Part shown: positions 16,292 through 24,263 of the stretch, piece after piece | Layout: each line of letters begins with the position of its first letter | Numbering within the stretch: the first letter of the stretch is position 1 | Source of the DNA: Alphaproteobacteria bacterium | Lineage (GTDB): Bacteria > Pseudomonadota > Alphaproteobacteria > Rhizobiales > Xanthobacteraceae | Length of the DNA stretch: 64,000 nucleotides | Assembly (NCBI GenBank): GCA_016869215.1 | Contig: VGEP01000026.1 | Coordinates: 1 to 64,000, forward strand | Direction of reading: 5' to 3' | Notes under the pieces: generated by a model | The model's database searches: none | What the model was told of the DNA's origin: nothing | The model's input: only the letters and a program-made list of their open reading frames with translations | Made by a program: the position numbers and the translations under genes

Positions 16292-17113
16292 CTACATCGC
16301 AGCCACGGCCAGCATCGCCGCGCCCACCGCGCCAAATCCAATTCCCACGGCGTGGCTGAACCGCGCCGTGGTCGACATTTTCTCGATGGTCATGACCGCG
16401 CCGAGCACAGCCATCCACACCGGGTTCATCGCGCCGGTTGCTAACATCACCGCCATCGCCGCCCAGCAGCAGCCGAGGCACAGGAGCCCCTGCCGCAGCC
16501 CGAGCCGCAGCACGCCCATCGGTTCGGTCGTCCAGTTCGCAAAGAAGAACGGAAACGGGCGCTGGCATTGCGTGAGACACGCATGCTTCAGCGCGGAGAA
16601 CTGATAGAGCCCGGCCGCGACGAACAGGGCTCCGGAAAACGCCCAGCCGGCGCCGCCCGTGCCGAGCCATCCGGCACGCGCGAACGCGGTCTGCAGCACG
16701 GCTGCTACGGCGGCAAAGCCGAGCCACACCGTCACGTAGCCCGCGGTCAAGATCAGCGGCGACACCGCCGCCTCGCGCCGGCCCGCCGCCGTGTCGGCGA
16801 TCTCCGCGTAGGTCAGGATCATAGGCCCCGCCGTCGGCAGCATCATCGCCAGCGCCATCGCGGCCCACATCGGAAACGCCAGCGCCGCCGCGCTCCATCC
16901 GGCGGAGGCTCCCGGCCGGCACAGCGCCGCCCATCCGCCGTCGGCGGCGATCAGCGCCAGCGCAACCCAGCCAACGCCTGTAAGCACCGCAAGGCAGCCG
17001 AGCGCGATGGCCTTCGGCCGCGCAAGTGCCGCCCCAAGCCGGCCAACCGAAGGCGGCAGGTGCGACAGGGCGGGCGAATGTACGAATTCGGTCACGTCAG
17101 ACTGATAGCGCAT
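16292..17113 (-). CDS. DUF2182 predicted metal-binding integral membrane protein
   Basis: A 273-residue membrane protein with about seven hydrophobic segments. The family hallmarks are present: a Met-rich helix (WAAMALAMMLPTAGPMIL, about residues 83-100) and a cysteine pair C179-x3-C183 in KHACLTQCQRPFPFF. Methionines and cysteines in membrane helices are typical of soft-metal (for example copper) binding, but no function has been shown that I know of. It is the first gene of a minus-strand run with DUF1326, pcs and SDR, and diverges from the UbiH-like gene by 113 bp. Confidence 0.87.
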   Translation of the reverse strand: MRYQSDVTEFVHSPALSHLPPSVGRLGAALARPKAIALGCLAVLTGVGWVALALIAADGGWAALCRPGASAGWSAAALAFPMWAAMALAMMLPTAGPMILTYAEIADTAAGRREAAVSPLILTAGYVTVWLGFAAVAAVLQTAFARAGWLGTGGAGWAFSGALFVAAGLYQFSALKHACLTQCQRPFPFFFANWTTEPMGVLRLGLRQGLLCLGCCWAAMAVMLATGAMNPVWMAVLGAVMTIEKMSTTARFSHAVGIGFGAVGAAMLAVAAM

Positions 17114-17226
17114 CGCCCGAAACGGCGGAATTGCCGGGCAGGATCATGGTTTCCGGCCCGGCCGTCCGGAACCCTGGCGCGGCGGGAACGCTCGTCTTGG
17201 CCGCCGGGACGCGTTAGGAACACGCC

Positions 17227-18432
17227 ATGGCGCAGGCATTAACCGTCGAGGTGGCGGTCATCGGCGGCGGTCCGGCCGGGCTCACCGCGGCGATTGCGCT
17301 CGCGTCGGCGGGCATCGAAACCGCACTGATCGGCCCGGAACCCTCCGACGACCGGAGGACCACGGCGCTGCTGGCGTCGTCGGTCGCGGCGCTGGAGGCG
17401 CTCGGCGTCTGGCCGGACTGCGCGGGCCAGGCGGCGCCGCTCCGCACGCTTCGTATCGCCGACGACACCGGCCGCCTGATCCGCGCGCCCGAGGTGCAGT
17501 TCGAGGCGGGCGAAATCGGACTCAATGCGTTCGGCCACAACATCGAGAACCGCCATCTGCTCGCAGCGCTGATCCGGCACGCCGGCGCCATCGGGGCGTT
17601 GACGCGCCTCGACACGTCGGCCGACCGTATCGAACCCGGCGCGCATGACGTTCGCATCGATCTTGCCTCCGGCGGAGCCGTGAGCGCCCGGCTGATCGTC
17701 GCCGCCGACGGCCGCAACTCCATCTGCCGCACCGCGGCCGGCATCGACACCGACCGCCGGACCTACCCGCAGACCGCGCTGACCTTCAATCTGCGTCACA
17801 CGCGCCCGCATAACGATACGTCGACGGAGTTTCACACCGAGGAAGGTCCGTTCACGCTGGTCCCGTTGCCCGGACTGCGTTCGAGCCTGGTGTGGGTCGC
17901 AGCGCCCCGCCATGCGGAGCGGATCGCGAAACTCGGCCCGGACGCCTTGTCGGCCGAAATCGAACGGCGCTCCCATTCCATCCTCGGCCGCATCGAAGCC
18001 GAACCGGGCCACGGCCGGTTTCCGCTCGCGAGCGAAACCGCGCGTTGCTTCGCCCGCGACCGCATCGCGCTCGTGGGCGAGGCCGCGCATCTCATTCCGC
18101 CGATCGGCGCACAGGGCCTCAATCTCGGGCTGCGCGACGCCGCCTGCGTCGCCGAACTCGCAGTCGAGGCGCGAAGGCGCGGCGGCGACGTGGGCGCGCA
18201 CGACGTGCTCGAACGCTACGACGCGCTGCGCCGCAGAGACGTCACCAACCGCGCATTCGCCGTCGATCTGCTCAATCGCACGCTGCTGTCCGATTTCCTT
18301 CCGGCGCAAAGCGCGCGCGGTCTCGGCCTGTATCTGGTCGGCCGCGTCGGGCCGCTACGCCGCGCCGCCATGCGCGAGGGCGTCGCGCCCGCCGCATGGC
18401 AGCCCCGCCTGATGCGCGGCGAAGTCCTGTAG
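17227..18432 (+). CDS. UbiH/Coq6-family FAD-dependent monooxygenase
   Basis: A 401-residue flavoprotein hydroxylase of the group that adds ring hydroxyls in ubiquinone synthesis. The FAD Rossmann motif VIGGGPAGLTAAIAL starts at residue 11; the second FAD motif reads GEAAHLIPPIGAQGLNLGLRDA in two parts, with Glu in the place of the usual GD Asp; VAADGRNS (about 158-165) is the DG motif. Which ring position it hydroxylates (UbiH, UbiF or the alphaproteobacterial UbiL type) cannot be settled from sequence. It is monocistronic or leads into the TSUP gene 84 bp downstream. Confidence 0.88.
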   Translation: MAQALTVEVAVIGGGPAGLTAAIALASAGIETALIGPEPSDDRRTTALLASSVAALEALGVWPDCAGQAAPLRTLRIADDTGRLIRAPEVQFEAGEIGLNAFGHNIENRHLLAALIRHAGAIGALTRLDTSADRIEPGAHDVRIDLASGGAVSARLIVAADGRNSICRTAAGIDTDRRTYPQTALTFNLRHTRPHNDTSTEFHTEEGPFTLVPLPGLRSSLVWVAAPRHAERIAKLGPDALSAEIERRSHSILGRIEAEPGHGRFPLASETARCFARDRIALVGEAAHLIPPIGAQGLNLGLRDAACVAELAVEARRRGGDVGAHDVLERYDALRRRDVTNRAFAVDLLNRTLLSDFLPAQSARGLGLYLVGRVGPLRRAAMREGVAPAAWQPRLMRGEVL

Positions 18433-18516
18433 CGTCGGCCGCCGTTCGCGGGTAACGAAGGCAGCCTCAACGACGCCCGCATTGCGGCTCCCCGCCTTCG
18501 CACGAACACTCACGGC

Positions 18517-19275
18517 ATGTCCGAATTCGCTTTCATTATGGCGGTCGCGGGCTTCGCTTTCGCCTTGGCCGGTTTCGTCAAAGGCGTGCTCGGCCAGGGC
18601 CTGCCGACCGTCGCCATCGGCGTGCTGGCGCTGATCATGTCGCCCGGCGAGGCGACCGCGCTGCTGATCATCCCCGCGCTATTGACCAACATCTGGCAAG
18701 CCTGGGCCGGACCGGCGCTGTGGCCGCTGCTGCGCCGGCTATGGCCGACGTTGCTTGCGATCGCGCTCGGCACCTGGATCGCGACCGCGCTCGGGCTCGG
18801 CCTGCTCACGCCCGAAGCCGCGAGCATCGCCCGCAAGACGCTCGGCGTGACGCTGATCCTCTACGGCATCCTCGGGCTTTCGAACGTCAACTTGCGGACC
18901 CCGCGTCGCTACGAGCCTTGGCTCGGCCCGGCGATGGGCGCCGCCAACGGCGCGGTCTCGACCGCAACCGGCGTGTTCATGGTGCCGGTCATTCCTTACA
19001 TCGCCTCGCTCGGCCTCGACCGCGACGAATTGGTGCAGGCGCAGGGCATCTCGTTCACAGTGTCGACATCGTCGCTGTCGCTGGTTCTGATCGCCAACGG
19101 CACGCTGCACGTCGGTAATGCGGCGGCCTCGCTGCTGGCCGTCGTCGTGGCCGTGCTCGGAATGATGCTCGGTCAATACGTCAGGAAACTTGCCCGGCCG
19201 GAGATTTTCCGGATCTTGTTCTTCCTTGGGATGCTGGCGCTCGGCTTTCACCTCGCCTTTCTTTTTCAGCGTTGA
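18517..19275 (+). CDS. TSUP-family (TauE/SafE-like) transporter
   Basis: A 252-residue inner-membrane protein with about eight transmembrane helices. The TSUP family pattern is seen twice: GFVKGVLGQGLPTVAIGVLAL (about 18-38 region, loop GxxxGxGxP) and its repeat GAANGAVSTATGVFMVPVIP after the centre. The family exports sulfite, sulfoacetate or related organosulfur anions; the substrate here is unknown. It ends 2 bp from the stop of the convergent CoA transferase gene. Confidence 0.88.
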   Translation: MSEFAFIMAVAGFAFALAGFVKGVLGQGLPTVAIGVLALIMSPGEATALLIIPALLTNIWQAWAGPALWPLLRRLWPTLLAIALGTWIATALGLGLLTPEAASIARKTLGVTLILYGILGLSNVNLRTPRRYEPWLGPAMGAANGAVSTATGVFMVPVIPYIASLGLDRDELVQAQGISFTVSTSSLSLVLIANGTLHVGNAAASLLAVVVAVLGMMLGQYVRKLARPEIFRILFFLGMLALGFHLAFLFQR

Positions 19276-19277
19276 CG

Positions 19278-20375
19278 CTAGCCGCCGCCGAGTTTCGGCA
19301 TGGCCTTGACGGTCTTCGGATCGTCCCGGAACACCGGTGCGATCGGCACCGGCAGCGCCGGCATCGTCACGCCCGTCGGACCCGCGACCGAGTGAGCGAA
19401 CAGTCCGCGCTGCACGAAATGCGGATCGGTCAGCGCCTCCTCAAGCGTCGCCATGATCGTGACGCAGCAATCGGCCTTGGCGAACACCGGACGCCATTCA
19501 TCGGCAGTCCTGGCTGCGACAATCGCCGCGACCGCGGCCTTGCTCGCGCCGGGATCGCGTCTGTCGTCGATGAATTCAGGCGCAAGCCCGATGGCGGCGC
19601 AGAACGCCTCCCAGAATTTCTGCTCCAGCGCAGCGCATGCGGCGAGCTTGCCGTCTTTGGTGGGATAGAGCTGATAGCGCGCCGACCCGCCGGTCAAACG
19701 CGCGCCGCCCATTCCGGGAAACTGGCCCGCCGCCTGTCCGGAGGCGAGCGCATGCGCGGCAAAGGTGAACATGGCGTCGGTCATCGCCACGTCGATGTAG
19801 CAGCCCTCACCGGTGCGGTCGCGTTGGCGCAAGCCGAGCAGGATGTTCATCACCGCGGGCAGCGTGCCGCCGCCGATATCGGCGATCAGCGCCGGCGGCA
19901 CCACGGGCCGGTCCGCCGGGCCGGGATTGAGCGCAAGGAGCCCGGTGCTGGCGATGTAGTTGAGATCGTGCCCCGCCTCGCCGGCGCGCGGGCCGGTCTG
20001 GCCATAGCCGGTGATCGAGCAATAGACGATCCGCGGATTGATCGCCCGCACGTCGTCGTAGCCTAGGCCCAGACGCGCCATCACACCGGGCCGGAACTGC
20101 TCCACCAGCACGTCGGCGCGTTCGATCAGCGGCTTAAGGCGGGCGCGGTCCGCATCGTTCTTCAGGTCGAGCACGAGGCTTTGCTTGCCGCGGTTGAGCA
20201 GCGCGAACATCGCGCTCTCGCCGTCGAAACGCGGCTCGTAGCGGCGCATGTTCTCGCCGCCCGGCGCTTCGACCTTGATCACCTCCGCGCCGGCCTCCAC
20301 GAGCATCAGCGTCGCCAGCGGCCCCGGCAGGAGCGTGGTGAAGTCGAGCACGACGATGCCGGTCAGCGGCTGCAT
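19278..20375 (-). CDS. CaiB/BaiF (type III) CoA-transferase family protein
   Basis: A 365-residue enzyme of the family that includes alpha-methylacyl-CoA racemase and formyl-CoA transferase. Signatures: VLDFTTLLPGPLATLMLVEAGAEVIKVE in two adjoining segments at residues 9-36, LNRGKQSLVLDLKN (CoA site), VEQFRPGVMARLGLGYD, and the catalytic Asp in EAGHDLNYIASTG (about 155). The extra-short length (typical 380-400) and the AGHDLNY motif lean toward racemase-type members. Substrate unknown. Upstream lie two palindromic repeats that separate it from the AEC transporter gene on the same strand. Confidence 0.9.
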   Translation of the reverse strand: MQPLTGIVVLDFTTLLPGPLATLMLVEAGAEVIKVEAPGGENMRRYEPRFDGESAMFALLNRGKQSLVLDLKNDADRARLKPLIERADVLVEQFRPGVMARLGLGYDDVRAINPRIVYCSITGYGQTGPRAGEAGHDLNYIASTGLLALNPGPADRPVVPPALIADIGGGTLPAVMNILLGLRQRDRTGEGCYIDVAMTDAMFTFAAHALASGQAAGQFPGMGGARLTGGSARYQLYPTKDGKLAACAALEQKFWEAFCAAIGLAPEFIDDRRDPGASKAAVAAIVAARTADEWRPVFAKADCCVTIMATLEEALTDPHFVQRGLFAHSVAGPTGVTMPALPVPIAPVFRDDPKTVKAMPKLGGG

Positions 20376-20409
20376 GGGTTCCCCATCGGGTCAGCGCACC
20401 AAAGCTTGC

Positions 20410-20490
20410 GGTAGTGGAGCGGATTTGACATTCGCTATCCACTTGGCCGCGAACTCGCGAAGCGAATGTCAAATCCAAAGCTCCACTACC
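20410..20490. repeat. palindromic repeat element, copy A (81 bp)
   Basis: Left arm 20410-20436 and right arm 20461-20490 pair completely: both read GGTAGTGGAGC then GGATTTGACATTCGCT from outside in, except that the right arm has three extra bases (TTT on the left-arm sense) after GGAGC. The loop is 24 bases. Copy B just downstream has the same plan with its TTT bulge on the opposite arm, so the two elements face each other. They share the core ACATTCGC and CACTA ends. This looks like an intergenic palindromic (REP/MITE-like) family. Confidence 0.8.
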
Positions 20491-20502
20491 ACTTCAAATG
20501 TG

Positions 20503-20578
20503 CTAGTGGTCCTTTGATTCTAACATTCGCAAACATGCCGGCCAAAATGGCATGCGAATGTTAGAATCGGACCACTAG
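20503..20578. repeat. palindromic repeat element, copy B (76 bp), overlapping a gene end
   Basis: Left arm 20503-20530 and right arm 20554-20578 pair fully (CTAGTGGTCC then GATTCTAACATTCGC) apart from a TTT bulge in the left arm; an inner stem CATGCC/GGCATG continues towards the loop. The right arm runs into the AEC transporter gene and encodes its last residues and stop codon (CTA GTG GTC CGA TTC TAA). Related to copy A in inverted orientation. A transcript from the AEC gene would form this stem at its end, so it may also work as a 3' stabiliser or terminator. Confidence 0.8.
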
Positions 20579-21520
20579 CCCGCCGTGCTGCACCAGCCAC
20601 ATCACCGTGGTCAGCGTGGCGACCGACAGCAGCGTGCCGAGCAGCACCGAGCTCGACGCCGGACGCACCCAGGTGTCGTACTGCCGCGCCAGCACGAACA
20701 CGCTCAGCGCCGGCGGCAGGGCCGCCATCAGCACCGCGGTGCTGACCCAGTCGGGATTGAACGGGCCGAGCGCGGTAAGAAAAAACAGCGCCACCGCGGG
20801 ATGCACCACGAGCTTGATCAAGACCAGCGGCGGCACTTCCGCCGGCACGCCTTCGAGCCTTCGCAGCGCGACCGTGACGCCTAGCGTGAACAGCGCGCAA
20901 GGTGCGGCCGCGTTCTGCAGGAACTGCAGCAGCCGGTCGAGCGCGACCGGCGGCTCGAACCGCAGCGCCGCCGACAACGCGCCGAGGGCAGACGCGATCA
21001 TCAGCGGATGAAGCACGATCCTGCGGAGCACCTCGCGCGCGGTGGCGCGGAAGCCTTTGCCGCCCGGCTGCGCCACCGCCACCAGCAGCGGCACGATGGA
21101 GAAAAACAGCAGCGTTTCGATTGCGAAGATCAACGCCACCGGCGCCGCCGCCTGCGCGCCGACCGTCGCCAGCGCCAGGCCCGGTCCCATGTAGCCGATG
21201 TTGCCGTAGGCGCCGGCAAGGCTCGCAATCGCCGACGCCGCAAGGTCGCGCCGGATCGCGAAGGCCACTGCCAGCGAGCCGGCCAGCACCAGGAATGTGC
21301 TGAGCGTGGTCGCGACGATGAACGGGATGTTGTTGAGCTGTTCGAACGGGGTCTGCGCAAGGATGCGGTAGAACAGCGCCGGCAGCGCGACATAGAGGAT
21401 GAAGAAGTCCATCCAGGCCAGACCTGAATCGGGAATGCGCACCAGCCGCCCGCAGGCGACCCCCAAAAAGATCAGCCCGAAATAGGGCAGCGCGAGATTG
21501 AGGACGTCGATCACGGGCAC
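20561..21520 (-). CDS. AEC-family (auxin efflux carrier-like) transporter
   Basis: A 319-residue inner-membrane protein with about ten transmembrane helices in two five-helix halves. The family pattern is visible in [16 protein letters not shown] at the start, [15 protein letters not shown] (first-half signature, about residues 102-116), and [12 protein letters not shown] and [18 protein letters not shown] in the second half. The family moves small organic acids or amino acids; substrate unknown. GTG start at 21520. The final residues LVVRF and the stop are written by palindromic element B, so the original C-terminus was probably replaced when the repeat arrived. Confidence 0.88.
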   Translation of the reverse strand: MPVIDVLNLALPYFGLIFLGVACGRLVRIPDSGLAWMDFFILYVALPALFYRILAQTPFEQLNNIPFIVATTLSTFLVLAGSLAVAFAIRRDLAASAIASLAGAYGNIGYMGPGLALATVGAQAAAPVALIFAIETLLFFSIVPLLVAVAQPGGKGFRATAREVLRRIVLHPLMIASALGALSAALRFEPPVALDRLLQFLQNAAAPCALFTLGVTVALRRLEGVPAEVPPLVLIKLVVHPAVALFFLTALGPFNPDWVSTAVLMAALPPALSVFVLARQYDTWVRPASSSVLLGTLLSVATLTTVMWLVQHGGLVVRF

Positions 21521-21645
21521 CCGCCGTCGCGTCGGCCCGGCTGTCGCGCCGGGATGGCACGCGCCTTGCGTGCCCTATCGTAACCGCCCCGGCAAGCCCG
21601 GCGGGCGGTTGCAATCGGATGGGTTATGCCGTTGGTATCGGCGTC

Positions 21646-22686
21646 ATGAAGCTTCCGCGCCAGTTCTTTCAGCCGCTCGCCATCGGCGCGCCCGCGCCGT
21701 TGCGCGAATTGCCGGTGCGGCTCGAACGCATGATCCATTTCGTGCCGCCGCACATCGACAAGGTCACCGCGAAGGTCCCGGAGCTGGTCCGGCAGGTCGA
21801 CGTCGTGCTCGGCAATCTCGAAGACGCGATCCCGGCCGACGCCAAGCTTGCCGCGCGCGCGGGCTTCATCGCCATGGCCAGGGCGATCGACTTTGGCGCG
21901 ACGGGTTTGTGGACGCGGATCAACGCCCTCAATTCGCCGTGGGCGCTCGACGACATTACCGAGATTGTCGGCGCGGTCGGGCACAGGCTCGACGTGGTCA
22001 TGCTGCCCAAGGTCGAGGGTGCCTGGGACATCCATTATCTCGACCAATTGCTGGCGCAGCTTGAAGCCAGGCACTCGATCGGGCGTCCGATCCTGATCCA
22101 CGCCATCCTGGAAACCGCGCAGGGCGTGAACAACGTCGAGGCCATTGCCGTGGCCTCCCCGCGCATGCACGGCATGAGCCTTGGCCCCGCCGATCTCGCG
22201 GCGTCCCGCGCCATGAAGACCACCCGCGTTGGCGGCGGCCATCCGGATTACGCCGTGCTGTCGGACGCTGCAGGCAGCAGCGCGCGCGCCAGGCACCAGC
22301 AGGACCTCTGGCACTACACGCTCGCCAAGATGGTGGACGCCTGCGCCGCAGCGGGCATCAAGCCGTTCTACGGCCCGTTCGGCGATTTTGCCGATCCTGA
22401 CGCTTGCGAGGCGCAATTCCGCAACGCCTTCCTGATGGGCTGCTCCGGCGCCTGGTCGCTGCACCCCTCCCAGATCGGAATCGCCAAGCGCGTGTTCTCG
22501 CCCGATCCCGCCGAGGTCGCGATGGCGAAGAAAATTCTTTCGGCCATGCCGGACGGCAGCGGCGCCGTGATGATCGACGGCAAGATGCAGGACGACGCGA
22601 CCTGGAAGCAGGCGAAAGTGATGATCGACCTTGCGCGCCTGGTCACGGCGAAGGACCCGGACTTGGCCGCACGCTACGGCCTTTAA
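21646..22686 (+). CDS. HpcH/HpaI-aldolase-type CoA ester lyase (CitE / malyl-CoA lyase family)
   Basis: A TIM-barrel lyase that splits or forms 3-hydroxy-acyl-CoA esters such as malyl-CoA. Visible features: [23 protein letters not shown] with the Mg-binding acidic residues, [11 protein letters not shown] (Arg for CoA/carboxylate), VMLPKVEG, and [14 protein letters not shown] with the metal-binding Glu; [10 protein letters not shown] closes the barrel. From ATG 21646 (MKLPRQFF) the protein has 346 aa; ATG 21619 would add 9 residues. The long barrel fits the malyl/methylmalyl-CoA lyase subgroup better than CitE. Divergent from the AEC transporter gene. Confidence 0.87.
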   Translation: MKLPRQFFQPLAIGAPAPLRELPVRLERMIHFVPPHIDKVTAKVPELVRQVDVVLGNLEDAIPADAKLAARAGFIAMARAIDFGATGLWTRINALNSPWALDDITEIVGAVGHRLDVVMLPKVEGAWDIHYLDQLLAQLEARHSIGRPILIHAILETAQGVNNVEAIAVASPRMHGMSLGPADLAASRAMKTTRVGGGHPDYAVLSDAAGSSARARHQQDLWHYTLAKMVDACAAAGIKPFYGPFGDFADPDACEAQFRNAFLMGCSGAWSLHPSQIGIAKRVFSPDPAEVAMAKKILSAMPDGSGAVMIDGKMQDDATWKQAKVMIDLARLVTAKDPDLAARYGL

Positions 22687-22739
22687 GACGGTTGCAAGCG
22701 GCCGAACCCACATTATGTTACGCAGTCGACGAGCGAACC

Positions 22740-23096
22740 ATGTCCAAGAAACTGTTCGACAGCCCATCCAAGATGCGCGACGCCAAGTTCAAACTTGGCG
22801 AAGTGGTCAAGCATCGCAAATTTGCGTTCCGCGGCGTGATCTTCGATATCGACCCGGTGTTCAACAACACCGAGGAATGGTGGCAGTCGATTCCTGAGAA
22901 CGTGCGGCCGAGCAAGGATCAGCCGTTCTACCACCTGTTCGCCGAGAATGCAGAAACCGAGTACGTAGCCTATGTCTCGGAGCAGAATCTTCTGCCCGAC
23001 ACGTCGGGCGAGCCGGTTCGCCATCCCCAGGTCGCCGAGGTGTTCGAGCGCGACGACAGCGGCAAGTACCGGCCGCGCCATTCCGTCTTCAATTGA
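22740..23096 (+). CDS. hspQ: heat shock protein HspQ (YccV-like)
   Basis: A 118-residue protein with the YccV/hemimethylated-DNA-binding-type fold. Core segments are KFKLGEVVKHRKFAFRGVI, DPVFNNTEEWWQSIP and QPFYHLFAENAETEYVAYVSEQNL (shown here as separate family blocks). In enterobacteria HspQ is a heat-induced factor that promotes degradation of some proteins through Lon. ATG 22740 starts the protein at the usual place for the family. It follows the CoA ester lyase after 53 bp and ends at a strong terminator hairpin shared with the convergent IalB gene. Confidence 0.9.
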   Translation: MSKKLFDSPSKMRDAKFKLGEVVKHRKFAFRGVIFDIDPVFNNTEEWWQSIPENVRPSKDQPFYHLFAENAETEYVAYVSEQNLLPDTSGEPVRHPQVAEVFERDDSGKYRPRHSVFN

Positions 23097-23133
23097 GCCG
23101 CCAATCGGCCGACATATCCGCCCACGCGATGAA

Positions 23134-23161
23134 AAAAGGCCCGCCGAGAGGCGGGCCTTTT
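23134..23161. terminator. bidirectional Rho-independent terminator
   Basis: AAAAGGCCCGCC, loop GAGA, GGCGGGCCTTTT: a perfect 12-bp stem with an A-tract on one side and a T-tract on the other. It lies between the convergent hspQ (ending 23096) and the IalB-family gene (ending 23183), so it can stop transcription from both sides. Confidence 0.93.
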
Positions 23162-23182
23162 CGTTTCGTTTAACGTGCCCGA

Positions 23183-23974
23183 TCAGCGGGCCGGCTGGGC
23201 GCTTTCGAGCCGCTTGCGGGCCTCCTCGGCGCGCTTCTGCAGTTCTTCCTGAAGTTTCTTCTGCTGCGCCTCGAACACTTTCGGATCGGTGGGCGGGCCG
23301 TCGTAGGCTTTGGTGAAATCCTTCAGATCGAGTTGCGGGCTCATCGCCTGGCCGTTCATGTGAATGGCCTGAACGGTGAGAAGCTGGCCCTTCTTCATGC
23401 GGCCGATCAGTTCGGCCGTCGCGTCGTAGTCGGCGATGCAGCCGCCCGGCGGCACAACCGGCGGCAGGCAGGTGACGAACGGCGCCGTTGCCGGTGAGCC
23501 CTGGTCCACGATCAGGCGCGTGCCGTGCTGAAGCGCGACGCCGTAGGGCAGGCTCATGCGAAGAAGCTTGCGCTGCTCGCCGTCCATTTCGATGATCGCG
23601 ACGCTGACCACCAGCAGGCCGGATTCGACGCGGCCGTCCTTGACGGTGACGCAAACCTGCTTGGCCTTGGGATCGGGGTCCTTGTTGCAGAGCTTGACCC
23701 AGGGCGAGAAGATCAACTGGGGCTGATCGCTCTGCTGGGCCTGCTGCGGCGCCTGTTGCTGCTGCTGGGCAGGCTGTTGCGGCCGTTGCTGTTGCGCCGG
23801 CTGCTGCTGAGGCCGCTGTTGCTGCTGTTGCTGGGGTCTCGGCCGCGGCTGAGGTTGCTGCTGCTGCTGAGCGACGGCCTCGTAGGCTCCGGTGAAAACG
23901 AGCAGCGCTGCGCCTGCGACGGCAAGCGTTCGACTGGCAGTCCGCGCCCGCGCGGGCTCGATCCGATAGGTCAT
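23183..23974 (-). CDS. IalB-family (invasion-associated locus B) exported protein with Q/P-rich linker
   Basis: A 263-residue exported protein. Residues about 10-36 form a signal peptide ending AYEAVA; then a low-complexity stretch of roughly 50 residues made almost only of Gln and Pro with some Arg/Ala; then the IalB domain (PWVKLCNKDP, QVCVTVKDGRVESG, ATAPFVTCLPPVVPPGGCIADYD) with the four cysteines of the family. The last 35 residues are a charged helix (EAQQKKLQEELQKRAEEARKR). IalB was named for Bartonella erythrocyte invasion, but homologues are general periplasmic proteins in Rhizobiales. The ATG at 23974 has GAGGAA upstream. Confidence 0.88.
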   Translation of the reverse strand: MTYRIEPARARTASRTLAVAGAALLVFTGAYEAVAQQQQQPQPRPRPQQQQQQRPQQQPAQQQRPQQPAQQQQQAPQQAQQSDQPQLIFSPWVKLCNKDPDPKAKQVCVTVKDGRVESGLLVVSVAIIEMDGEQRKLLRMSLPYGVALQHGTRLIVDQGSPATAPFVTCLPPVVPPGGCIADYDATAELIGRMKKGQLLTVQAIHMNGQAMSPQLDLKDFTKAYDGPPTDPKVFEAQQKKLQEELQKRAEEARKRLESAQPAR

Positions 23975-24263
23975 CAACTGGTTCCTCGTTATCCCGCCCT
24001 TCGCCATCGGTAACGACAGTCCCTTTGGCTGCGCTTTCGCGCGCGGGCCGCCCCTCGTCTGTCTCGACGCCTGAAACAAGGCAGGAGCGTGACGCTGGAT
24101 CGGGCCTGATTAGCCGAATTCCGCGCCCCGATAAAGCCTCATGGGAATGTCGTTGATAACGGTTCCGCGGGGCCACGACCGCGGGCCGATGGGGCCCATC
24201 CATCCAGTCCGCGTGCTAGACGGGAATCCGGTGTCCCGAATCGACCGGAGCAGAGCCGCCGCC

